Below are positions 1 through 10,670 of a stretch of 64,000 nt of DNA, one piece after another; the stretch's first letter is position 1, and every line of letters begins with the position of its first letter. The translations under genes and the position numbers were made by a program. The stretch comes from Pisolithus tinctorius (Eukaryota > Basidiomycota > Agaricomycetes > Boletales > Pisolithaceae): assembly GCA_024663395.1 (NCBI GenBank), contig JANFAH010000006.1:186001-250000 (forward strand), in the 5' to 3' direction. Under the pieces are notes generated by a model. That model was not told the origin of the DNA. It saw only the letters and a program-made list of their open reading frames with translations, and did not search any database.

Positions 1-1205
1 TGCGAATCATCTCAGAACATCCTGAAACACCTCGGGAGAAGAGTACCAGGGAGGGGTAATCGAGGCCATGCTGGCATGCTGGGGGGTCACGTTGTGATAT
101 TTATCCTCATCGCTACTCACCAGTCTGGGAATGTGCTTGCGATTGGCCTGTTCACTCCCGCGCTTCGTCGCCTGAGGCGTGATTGTATGGGTCGCCCGAC
201 ACCTATGAATCGCTACTGAGGTCTCTTAAATGTTGGAATAAAAGGAAGGTTTCGCGTACTATGCAAGTAACATTTGGTACGCCCTTGCGCTTTCCACAGT
301 ACCAAGTGTCCATCATCTTCAACAAATTCACCAAGAATGAGAATGTCGTCCAACGTTAAGAAGAATATCTTGTTGTGTGTTGAGAGGGACGTCCGTCAAA
401 GTTGGACTGCACGGTGTTGGGAGTTATCCATCGTCACGATTCCTGATAGTACCGAATCATAGGATTTGTTGGACACTGCGGGGGTAGGTGCCGTGTCTAC
501 ACGCAGAAGAACGGCTGGTATCTGGGAAGGTTGACTGTTGTGTTATCAGATTCTAACCTCGTTCTGCCTCCGCAGATGATATCGATAGAGCGGACCTTTA
601 TCTCGCAAAGTTAATAACCCCACAGCGACGTAATGGCTGATTGTAAAATTACGCACTCAAAAACCTTCAGAGCAGCGCGAGTCCGCATTAACTCCAGTGG
701 TCAAGTCCTTCCACGCATTCTTTCGGTCGAGCCCCATCAAGGCAGTAGCCTGGATCAGAACCAGACAGTTAGTACCGCAGTCGCCATGCGTTTCAATTGC
801 CTGCATTGTGTCACGTAACGGGCAATGATGTGGATGGATTTCTGTGGCTGTCCACTTTGATTGAATGAGCCGAGATGATATGCACGATGCAGTGGCAAGA
901 AGATGAGAAGTGTGCCATATACGAATGGTTACCTTTCGCTGCCACATAGAAATGAAAACATGCACTGTTGATGCACCGCCAGCAATACCTGGGTCGCATA
1001 ATCTGCAGTGATGAGGTGATGCATGCCGAATACAACAATACGTATGTAGACATGCCCTGAAGGAGTTTCATCACCACAGTTGTGGTAACCTCTCACGAGG
1101 ATGGTACTCAATGTAACAACCATGTTTCTGTGGAAGGCTGCACAACGAGGTACATAGTTAGGTGGGAAGGAAGCATGATAGTATATGTTTCTATCACTTT
1201 TCATT
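1..1205. other. no supportable gene
   Basis: Only short overlapping frames on both strands, none with recognisable motifs or a consistent exon chain. It is the 3' flank of the methyltransferase gene that ends at 1206. Confidence 0.5.
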
Positions 1206-2005
1206 TCACCTCTCTCCACTGGCGAGAAACATGGTTACTGGATGGCCAGCGAATTCAATCGTCGCCGCTTCCGCGAAAGAGAAATTATGAAGTCCTGCAG
1301 CTTCAAACGCCATACGCATGTCCTCTGCGTCAAAACCACCTTTGTGTGCAACCTGGTGATAGGTTTGTAGCACAGGGTATTCGCCCTTGACCATGTCCAC
1401 AACGAGTAGAGAACCTCCTGACTTGAGATAGGATACAAGCACCTTCGTCACATCTACGATTGACGGGAAATGGTGGTAGGATGAAGCGCACTGGATGCCA
1501 AATAGTGTGTAACCAGGGCTAGAGAAATTGAAATCGACTCACCACAATCACATCAAATGACATTCCCTCTAATTGTATTTCATTCTCCACCAACCTATCC
1601 ACCCGCACGGCTTTCCTCTCGTTGGGAAACAAATTCTGTTCCTTTGCATCGTTGTTATAAATATCTACCATACGCTGACTGATATCCACGCCAATGATGG
1701 ACTTTGCATTGGATGCTAAGCCCTGAGATATGAAACCTGTACGGATGGTGGGAGGGATGTCAGATGGGAGCCGACGGGTTCGCTGTCAGAGATAGCGCAC
1801 CAACGCCACATGCAAAATCCATGACCACTGTCTTCAGTTTGTCAAACGGAACCGCTTTGAGCATTGCGGCAGTTGCAAGCCTGGCCGTCTCTTGAGCCTC
1901 AGAGGTGTAGAACAAGTGTTCAGTAGTGGGATCATTGAAGAAATCTTCGTTCGCCCTTTCGACTTCGGGAAGCATATTGGCATGAGCACTATGAGCCGGG
2001 TGCAT
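1206..2005 (-). CDS. SAM-dependent methyltransferase (class I, Methyltransf_11/12-like)
   Basis: Three exons on the minus strand, 2005-1801, 1736-1543 and 1490-1206, give 227 aa with phase kept across both introns (64 and 52 bp, GT-AG). Motif I, the SAM-binding loop, is VMDFACGVGF at about residues 61-70 and is split by intron 1; the acidic loop after strand 2 is IIGVDISQRMVD; then follow SSYHHFPS and the strand-5 region LKSGGSLLVVDMV. The C-terminal block HKGGFDAEDMRMAFEAAG is typical of a fungal family of small soluble methyltransferases of unknown substrate. I chose the ATG at 2005 because the upstream codons in the same frame have no family character and the family usually starts shortly before a His/Ala-rich stretch like the one here. 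The call of an intact methyltransferase is firm; the substrate is unknown. Confidence 0.85.
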
Positions 2006-3199
2006 GTGAGGCTGAACACTCTGTGAACTTGTCACGAGTAGAAGTGTGGAAGAGCCTTGGATTTCGGGTCTGAGGTGTCCCTCGCATGGGTCTGTTTTAA
2101 ACCACCCCAGATAGACCGAAGAAGCGACTGCGGCAATACCCTCACAGTGAGGACCGTTCAATGGAAACCGTTGTTGGATGCCGGACCAGTATGCATCTCG
2201 AAGGGGTAACGCTAACCCAAATCCGGGGTGATACCTGCGGTACGACTTACTCAGCTGCATCAATTACAGTACGAGCACATGCAACCGGCACTAAACCACA
2301 CAGCTTCCTAGTATAATTATTGTCTGAGACCGGGAAAGTACTCACCGGTGAGTTACACTGTGCGGTCTCAGAAGAATTGGAGCATGATGGTCATGTGCCA
2401 GCATTTGTCTGGCAAGTGTCTGTTCCGCACAGCATGCGCCCCAATCTGTGGACGCTCTCTGCTTGCAAAGCAGCTCACATAAGAGCGCCGACACCTACCA
2501 TGGTTGGTCTCGTCAAAACGACCGGAATGTGCTTGACCATGTCATTCCTTAGGCAAGTTACACTCGGGTGTTGTTTATTCCTGGACGCATCCTGGTCCAG
2601 GTCTGAAAGTTGTTTTGTCCCCCGAGTTTTTGCCGGACCAAAAGAGCCGGGCCAACTAGATTGGGAATCATTGCTCTTAGGTGGCCGTGTATTGGGGTTC
2701 ATTTCACGCCCCTACTTGAATCATGACGAGCGACTTGCAGCGATCTTAGGTCGAAATGGACATGGACAGCGGCGCACATTGTTTGGTGGTTGATGTCAGT
2801 GATGATGGCGGTTCACGCCCGGTCACCTACAACACCTCTCCATAGTGTTGAACTTTACACTACCTAAGCCATATACATAGCCTCCTGTAACATGCCGCAG
2901 GGTTATCTCTTGTGAAACTACTTCTCTACTCGTACTTGTAGCGTCCAGGAGCGCCCGGAGGGCTTTTGGTATGTAATCGTCGGGAGCATAACCACTATCC
3001 CTTTTGCCATGGGCGTTTGCAATAACGGGTTACATTCTTGTCATCCTTCCAGGTCTGAATTCAATGTCTTGTTGCAACCAACTTGAGTAGTAAACACTGG
3101 TCATTTTCAGAGTCATATGCTTTGGAACGACCAGTCAAACCGCTAGTGGGATGTCCCCATATAAGTTACCAACTCACCAATGGTATCTCTCTCGTCAGG
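2006..3199. other. no recognisable gene; one 157-codon frame
   Basis: A plus-strand frame at 2320-2793 is open for 157 codons but begins at a non-ATG codon and has no motif I recognise. Nothing else in this stretch is supported. Confidence 0.4.
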
Positions 3200-4615
3200 T
3201 GCAAAGGCAAGAATCCTCGTCAAGGGCGACAACGAGGTGGTTATCGCTGCTGCCGTCCGTTCCGCTCCAGCCAAAGTGCCCCGTACACTAGAAACCAAGC
3301 ATGTGCACTAGCTAATATATCCCATTGCAGAGCAGGAAGGGTGGCTTCAAGGACATGTATCCTGAGGAAATCTTGTCTGATGTACTGCAAGCAGCTCTAC
3401 ACCAGAACTCACCTGAGTCCAGCTCTCATCGAAGAAATCGCCGATGGTAACGTCCTTCCCCCGGGTGGAGGCTGGCGGCGTTGCACTCGGGCGTACCCCA
3501 CGCTACACCGCTCAAAACTGTGAACCTGCAGCGTTCCTCTGGCCTTGCCGATGCGAACCAGGTCACTGACCAAATCATCGGTCAAACTTCTATCGGAATT
3601 AGTAAGTAACATGCACACATTTGTCTCTCACAGCAACCCATCCCTTACAGGGGCTGTTGTGGAGTCCATGACATTCGGATGGTGCAGTGGATCCCTACAC
3701 GATAGTTAGTCAGGCTGTGCTCACCGACAAGGAAGCTAACGACTGTCTCATTCCCATGGGTATCACCTCGGAGAATGTCGCCACGGATTTCAACGTCTCG
3801 TGAGAGAGGCAAGACGAGTTTGCTCCCCAGTCCTTCCAGAAAGCCATGACAGCTCGGGAAACGTTTTGGAAAGCCAAGGACAAGATCGTCCCTCTACAGG
3901 TTCAAATGTTCGACCCAAAGACTGAAAAACAGGTAGAGATTGTGGTGGAGGCAGATGACGGGATACGTGACGGCATTACTTCTGCGAGTCTTGCGAAGGT
4001 GAAACCTTCATTCAAAGTAGATGGTTCAACACACGCTAGTAAGCCAAAGATACGGCCCCAACGCGTGTTGTGTTTATCCCCATTAGGTATGCCTTGCAGG
4101 TATCAGATGGTGCAGCAGCTGTCATATTAACTCGTAGATCTGCTGCCAAACCACTCGGACTTCCGACCCTTGGCAAGTGCGTCGCGGCTAGCGTAGCTGG
4201 TGTTCCACATCGGATCATGGGCATGGGTCCCATATATGCAATTCCCAAAAGTTCTCAAAGAAAGCTGGTCGCTCCAAGGATGACATTGATTTTTACGAGA
4301 TCGACGAGGAATTTGCGTCACAGGCCATTTACTCTATAGAGAAGATTGGCATCCCGTTTGACAACGTGAACGTCAACGGCAGCATGATAGCTATGGTGCA
4401 CCCACTTGGATGCAGCACGTACATTCCCTTACAGTGGATGGTGAAATCCACCTTACCAACTTCGCAGTCAGGGCACGTCAAATCACCAGAGATCTCAACA
4501 TTGCCAGACAGAGGAGTGAGAGGGTGTTTGTTACTAGCATGTGCATTGGATCCGGGATGTGTATGGCAGCTCTTTTCGTTAACAAGCATTGGTGTATTAC
4601 CTTGCATGTAAGACA
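3200..4615 (+). pseudogene. dead peroxisomal 3-ketoacyl-CoA thiolase (POT1-like)
   Basis: Fragments of the thiolase fold are in order: an N-terminal VVIAAAVRSA block (about 3237), GGFKDMYPEEILSDVLQA (about 3340-3393), SPALIEEIADGNVLPPGGG, the LKTVN..SSGLA block (about 3511-3545), VESMTF (about 3661), FYEIDEEFASQA, NVNGSMIAMVHPLGC (catalytic His at 4399-4401) and SMCIGSGM with the second catalytic Cys at 4542-4544. In the family this enzyme does the last thiolytic step of peroxisomal beta-oxidation. Here it is broken: the frame shifts near 3395 and again in the Gly-rich region near 3465-3475, a TGA stands in frame at 3801-3803 where the family has Arg, and the nucleophilic Cys of the NRQCSSG motif reads as Arg (CGT at 3532-3534). 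Introns are still visible. The identity as a thiolase relic is firm; the exact ends are approximate. Confidence 0.85.
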
Positions 4616-7600
4616 TCTTCGAGTCTGGGGGTAGTGATTGTTCACCAGCTTGCAATCTAAAGAGATGAGGCTGGTCCGCACCACTCACCAGGTCCGCCTT
4701 CAGTTGAGACAAATATGCATCTGGTTTCCAAGTTGCCCTGTAGTATGTTATACGTATGCCTGACCAACTGGGCAGTACATTCCGACACGACGCATGAAGA
4801 AACTGGTCAACATCAAGTCCATTCCCAGTTGTCGTCCGACGACTATGGCCTGGGCAAAAACTTCAGCGAAGTGCCACAATACCTTATGATGTACATCACG
4901 CCGGAAATTCAGGCGCAACAGGCACACTTTCACTGTGAATATCTATACACATCGATGAATATCAGTGCAATAAATCGTCTAGCCTGAACTAGTAGTACAA
5001 TAGTGAAACTAATGTTAACGAAGTTTCTCTTCCAAACGGGTCGCTACCGACCTATACACTTGCCGGGGCGATCTTGGTGAAAGATGTTACTCTCCCTGAG
5101 CTGCATAGGTTCAAGATTCTCCCGGAGATAGAAACGAGGAGAAACCCAAATATCAACCCGCCAGGTGATTAACTTTCGATGAGAAAAAAAAGTTCTGGGT
5201 AGGCGCCGTTTATATATGGTCTGAGTTTGTTTGTTTGGTCGTGTGACAGGTCACGTGATCGTAGTATAAAAGCTCTACGTGTTCGATTTACTATTTTTCT
5301 TTACAGTCGATCTCGGTCGTAGGTAGCAGACGTCCCGCAATTTTACGGGCGGACGTCTGAACTCCACACGTTTCACCGTTTGATCGAGTAGAGGGAACAC
5401 AGGAGCTGGGCATGCCGTTTACTCAACGTATACTACCCCACTGATGAGCGGTTAATCAGCTTTTGGAACAGTGGTTTTTGCGTTTTCTGTTGGCCTGAAA
5501 CTTCCTTTTAAAAAAAAGAGAGATAAAAAGTCCCCAATGTGCCTGCAGTCCTTGCTGCGCATATCTTGTCACCATCGGAGTAGGCCATCCTTCTATGAAC
5601 TGTCAATTCAAGATTCAATACTTGGCTTGTTCAGGCTTTGATGAAGTACAGGTTTCTATGTTTACGTCACGCAAACTTTCAATGGGCGTTGCTGGATGTT
5701 CGCCCAAAGCATGAAAGATTCAATTGTCTGGAGCAGAGATCTTGGTCAAAGACAAAAAGCCTTCATGAATCACGCGGCACATGCGTGTGCCATTCCGCGG
5801 ACCGTGTGTTGTGTGAGTCTGACGTGTTTTAGGTTTCCCCCGGCCTATGCGGAAGTCAGTTGTTTGGGTGTAATACAGCAACACCCACACCCTGGCGTAC
5901 AGCCCAGCCGCTCCACTGGGGCCCTGAACTATTTCCAGGTGTTGTGCTCTTACCATTTCCTCGCGCGCGAATAGCGTGACCACAGAGGGGCACGGTCCGA
6001 TGATTCACGAGAAACACACACGCACTGGTCACCCCTGGCCCGGGAGACACCGTTCTTTTTTTCTTTTCTGTAACCGCTTCCGCCTTCATCGCCCCAACAG
6101 TTCTCGGAAGGCTTAGCGTCTGCGACATAGCCTATTCCTGACATCCTGTTCTTTGTTTTGTTTGTTTTTTTTCTTTTTGCGAAACCTAGCCGACCGGCTG
6201 TATTCATTATTATAAGCCGCCCGGCGTGTATATTCGGCCAATCGAGTTCACAGGATATGAATGTGTAGACAATGGCGGAGAAGTTTGACCTTGCCGCAAT
6301 CCCACCGGTGTTGCTAGAATGCCGAATTCAATAACATTCTCTGGGGGTTTATTGGCGTGAGATCCAAAAACATGCGACTCTGTTCCTCTTTCTAGACACA
6401 GGAGCAGCGTATCGCAATACAGTAGTTTGGGAAATCTCTCGTGGTACTGTGATCCCATTCACCGGGTACTGGATGCCTAATCTCCTTGGCACGGGGAGGT
6501 ATGAGGGTCGAGGGACCAGGTACAATCATGTATCCAAGGTTTGCTTCTCACTTGAAATGACCCGTTACTATCGCCCATTGGATGCCATTTCCGGAGAGCG
6601 CAAGCAACGCGCAGTTTCACCACACCTCATTAGCCCACCATTCAATCGTTGACTCAGCATTCATTTTGAGAAAAATGTCTTCGACAGTCTGGATCGATCA
6701 AGAGTAATAAACCCGGCATTAACCTTGTGGATGAAAGCGCCGTTATCGACACGCGCAATTCTCCACTACCACTTGTCTCAAGTCCGCCCACCTCTTCTGG
6801 GGGATCTACGACCTACACGCAGCTGTGGAAATTGCGTGGAAGATGGCAGAACCACGTTGACCCCGTCTTTGCCTGGATCACAGTACCTCGAACCTCTCCA
6901 ATCACTGGTGGCTTGAGCGATAAGTAGGAGGGACTGCGCTGGCGGCTGATGTACCCTCATTCGAGGTTGCCGTGTGGCAGAGGTATCTTAAAGTGTTTGT
7001 CAGGTATTCGCAAGCGGATAAATTATCTACCCACCAGCCCCACCCACATATATTCATACATTGGCCGGCGTTATTCCAATGAAAAGTAGCAAAAATTCAT
7101 ACAGTCCATTCCCTGATACATGTTCCGATGCTAGTGACTCGTATTGCGTCATGAAAATGCAGGTCGCTAGTCGCCTCAATTTCAAAAAAACCAACTGCCG
7201 ACCCTCGAGACGCGTGAGCACGATATGGAAGAGGGTAGCGATTAATTTACCGATCACTATTCTTCCATAGCGTCGATTTACACGGAACGCACGCCGTAGG
7301 ATCGAACGGGGATAAGGCCAAGGTCAAATCTCCACCTGTTGTGCCGAATGCAAGAGTGGTTGCAGGTATGTACTCACTTTCATTCTGCCGTCTAGCACAT
7401 TGTCGTGCTGCGAGGCTTCATTATCTAATTCCCGAGGAGTCGCCATCAACACGGCAGTGCTAAACTGCCTCGTGGATCAGATAAAGACTGTAAAAGGTCA
7501 ATACAGCGGCGAATATGGGCGAGCAACAAATGGTAACCAAGCCACCTGTATTACGAAGTATGAGTGGAGTTGCTTCATGCTCCCTGCTGACTTTTCGTAG

Positions 7601-8494
7601 AGCCGGAAGGCCGTGGGGTGGATCAAGCTATTTCGGAACGGCTATCCTTGTTCCGAAGTGACTACGTACGCCTCTCTTCGGTATGTAGTTCGGTCCTGCG
7701 GATGTTTTTTTTATTGTAGATGGCGTCACTGTGAACACCATTCCCGATCCCGAACGCAGGGTCGTCATGGAAAAGGTTCATCCAAGTACACCATGGTCAC
7801 CCGCAAAGTCGAATGCTCCGCATACTGATATTGGCCCGTCCCATGTTTTAAGGATAGGCCAAAAGATTTGCTCCTACTAAGCAAAGAACTGCGTTGAAGA
7901 ATCTATAGCCCATGCGTTCATGCTCCGAGAAGCCATGTAATGGATTGTTGCACTAACACATTCCCTCATGCGATGACCAACTGGTCGAAACGAAGTTGTG
8001 CGGGCTGAAATTTCGCGCGACGTTTTGATGAATAATGACGTGAACTTTGGGATATACCGGTCCGTGACTGAAATCGATTTAAGGTTCATCACGCACCTAT
8101 ACACGCCTGTTAAGGTTGATTGAGTCGAAACGCAAGGCAACCACGATATATGAAGATAGCAGCAGATATGGTAGATCAGCTGTATCACCCTGAAGCGCGT
8201 GTGAATTGAATCAACTAGTATGTTGAGGTATAGGCTTTGGTGTATAGCATCGGGTAGTGCTCTGCTGCAACTGCAATCACGCATGAAGTAGGATACAGTG
8301 TCCGGCGCTCGATCCTGTTGGCGCATGCTAGACCGTCACCTAGTATTGTATGACAAGCCGTTGCGCCCATCACGTTTCACGTATAGTATATTTGGACATA
8401 CCAAAATGGATGTACCTCGTCGGAGTAATATGATTCAGGGGCAGAGGGAAAAATCCGAGAGGTCGCGTCAACTTGGAGCGCCACATCGGATCTC
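4616..8494. other. gene-poor stretch, no supportable gene
   Basis: Both strands show only short open frames. Phrases of protein-like sequence occur (for example around 5030-5165 and 7735-7850 on the plus strand), but none joins into an exon chain and no family is recognisable. It may hold decayed gene relics like the thiolase next to it. Confidence 0.4.
5252..5359 (+). promoter_or_regulatory. CACGTG box, TATA box and strong hairpin
   Basis: A CACGTG palindrome (5252-5257) is followed 7 bp later by TATAAAAG (5265-5272). About 55 bp downstream lies an inverted repeat, CAGACGTCC (5327-5335) against GGACGTCTG (5351-5359), able to form a 9-bp stem with a 15-nt loop. No open frame follows. It could be the promoter of a small RNA or of a lost gene; nothing in the sequence decides this. 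Confidence 0.3.
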
Positions 8495-8770
8495 CTACTC
8501 GCGGTGATAGAACCACGGAAGTTCCTCCGATGCAGGGTCGACCATGACGCGGAACAATTCGTAATCCAGAGGCCCCAATCGCGAAGCTACATCAGTGCTC
8601 ATTGAAAGAAGATACGGCAGAGTAGGTTCATACAACACAGCAGATGTGATCCCGGGTGGGCCGGTGCGAAAAACGTCGCACGTTCCACTTCTTTCGTACC
8701 AAAGTAAGACCTGGATATATGGAGAAAAACTTGAGAGCAGCTCCAGGGGCACTAGCATGCGGGGAGCCAA
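8495..8770 (-). CDS. possible gene fragment, unknown protein
   Basis: A 91-codon minus-strand frame with natural-looking amino-acid composition (for example GPLDYELFRVMVD) and a possible 3' splice site (ATCCAG) near 8708. I do not recognise a family and could not find convincing partner exons. It could be the last exon of a small gene or a relic. Confidence 0.25.
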   Translation of the reverse strand: MAPRMLVPLELLSSFSPYIQVLLWYERSGTCDVFRTGPPGITSAVLYEPTLPYLLSMSTDVASRLGPLDYELFRVMVDPASEELPWFYHRE

Positions 8771-10158
8771 CGCACGGTACGATCTGCTGCCTTTGATCTC
8801 GCGCCGGGTGCATGAGTGACGGAGATTACGGATCGAGGAGAGCAGGAGTTAGCGGTCGTCGTCGTCGTCGGTGCTTCGTCTAACGTGATAGGCTTTTGCG
8901 GACGTGCGGTTGAGACATCTGATTATGATGCATCCTACCGGCCGCCCCAAGCAGAAACTGAGCAGTTCTCACCCTCGCAACCATCAGATTTCACATGGGT
9001 ATCCACGTTTGCTCGGGTATTCTCTTTTCATAGGACATTTTCGTTCCTCAGGTGTTCGGGAGAGATAGCAACCAGGGGAACAGCCGGGCAACTGGGTGGT
9101 GAAAATGAGGTCCATGCGAGCATCCGTCGGGTGAAGGCAGAGGGTCGGGGCTAGACAGAGGCAGTTGATTACCAGCACTGCAGCGGATGGAATAAGCTAA
9201 TTCCGCGAGTACGATGGCCTGCACGATCGCAGAAAAGGGAAAACCAGCACGAATACTAGTCGGACATTACTCGAAGAAACTTTCAGCGACTGCCAGATAG
9301 AGACACAAATGAATGGAAAGCCACTGGAAAAAGATTCAAGTTAGGAAATTGTGGTTCCATGTTGGAATCTGATCAAGGAGGTGATCACCTCATGTTCAAC
9401 GCACTTCGCTGGGCAAGGACGTGTCATGTGTCAGCACTAGGAAAGGGTGGTGAACCGCAAGGCAAACAAGCGACCCAGATGTGGAAAATTGATAAGACAC
9501 GAGGGCACAGCAAAGAGCTATGTCGTGCCCTGTGGCGGGCAGTACAAGTGCAGTAAGTAGGTTCCAGAGATCCAACAGCACGCGGGATGTCGTACCGCAT
9601 CCGGCTATAGCGGACGTACGGACATTATAGTCGCTATCGTGGACTCTGGGAGGAGAAAAAAATTGTTACGGCGTACCTGTGAGATTGCAGTGATGCTTTT
9701 ATGAAGACGGCGCCAGCGATTTGAAACCGGTAGTAAAAATGTTGAAACCGATTGAAGGGCGGCGTCACAAAACCGGAGATAGACGGACGATTGAATGAAC
9801 CAAATTCAAAAGCCAAACCACTACCATTTTCTCAAATTACGGAACTAAAATTCGTCATTGCTCGCACAGCAACTGCGCTCCAAAAAAGCAGCTTCTGCTT
9901 TTATTTTTTCCGTGTGTTGAAATTCCAGAACCAGTATGTTGCTGACAAGGAATGGCTCATACAGGTACAATCTTAAGGGGGAACATTCACCCATTCTTTC
10001 ATGTGTGGGGTATCTATCTCGGTCCCAAGTTCACCAACACTAAATAATCGCCAGTAGTGCGCCAAGCCCTCTACTGATCGCGAGCGTGAGGGTGTCCTGG
10101 CATCATTTTAATTTGTGGTGGTAACGCCGGGTGGATGTAGAAGAGCCGAACGGGTCAA
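8771..10158. other. no supportable gene
   Basis: Short frames only. The last bases of this stretch are host sequence immediately before the LINE, the left side of its target site. Confidence 0.5.
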
Positions 10159-10169
10159 GGATGACTGTA
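10159..10169 (+). repeat. LINE target-site duplication, left copy
   Basis: GGATGACTGTA, identical to 15225-15235 directly after the LINE poly(A). The match is 13 bp if the two preceding A residues are counted. It fixes the left end of the inserted LINE at 10170. Confidence 0.85.
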
Positions 10170-10670
10170 CAAGCGACGGACACCTGCGGTACCTGCGCCC
10201 AACCCCATCGAACTCCAGAATGCAACTCTACCACCCGTCACTGCGTAAACTGCAAGGACGACACGCACGCCAGCACGGACAGAACCTGTCCGGAGTTCAT
10301 CAGAAAACGTAACGCCATGGACGATCGTACACCCGAAAACAGAATGCCCTACTTCCCCACAGCAGAAGAATGGACTCAAGTCGAGCTACCCCCGCGCCCG
10401 TCAGACCCCATAGTACCCACCATCCCTCCAACGACCCAACCAGCAACTCGAAATCAGCTAAGACAAATGACGCTAGGAGAAGCAATAAACTTCCAAACCA
10501 TTGCACCAAGACGCGGCCAACATAACAGAATCCGTGGAGGGAGAGGAGGTCCAACACCACGCCCTTACACCACACACGACATCTCCCCCACCACTACCCT
10601 GACAACAATCACAGCGAACACCCCGCCAGCAGACCCATCCCCCCCCCATCAGTCCCCTAATGAGGCCTGA
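10170..10670 (+). CDS. LINE ORF1, 5'-truncated (zinc-knuckle Gag-like)
   Basis: The open frame continues upstream to 10131 by chance through host DNA, but element sequence starts only at 10170, in the middle of ORF1. What remains opens with a Cys/His-rich region: CGTC, then a Cys/His pair (PECNSTTRHC), then VNCKDDTHASTDRTC. These resemble the zinc knuckles of LINE ORF1 proteins, which bind the element RNA. The rest, to residue about 167, is low-complexity Pro/Thr/Arg. The last codons overlap the ORF2 start: its ATG (10660-10662) lies 8 bases before the ORF1 stop TGA (10668-10670). Without its 5' part and promoter it is unlikely to be expressed as a native ORF1. Confidence 0.75.
   Translation, partial: QATDTCGTCAQPHRTPECNSTTRHCVNCKDDTHASTDRTCPEFIRKRNAMDDRTPENRMPYFPTAEEWTQVELPPRPSDPIVPTIPPTTQPATRNQLRQMTLGEAINFQTIAPRRGQHNRIRGGRGGPTPRPYTTHDISPTTTLTTITANTPPADPSPPHQSPNEA

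Noticed and set aside
657..1219. Overlapping minus-strand frames of about 90-100 codons
   Set aside because: Several frames overlap one another, with no motif and no consistent codon bias; they look like chance.
2320..2793. 157-codon plus-strand frame as a gene
   Set aside because: Non-ATG start, no recognisable motif, no splice partners, in a region with decayed genes.
5440..5500. Box C/D snoRNA (TGATGA ... CTGA spacing)
   Set aside because: The box C lacks the required leading purine and no terminal stem pairs around it.
10131..10169. N-terminal 13 codons of the LINE ORF1 frame
   Set aside because: They precede the element boundary set by the target duplication, so this start is host DNA read through by chance.
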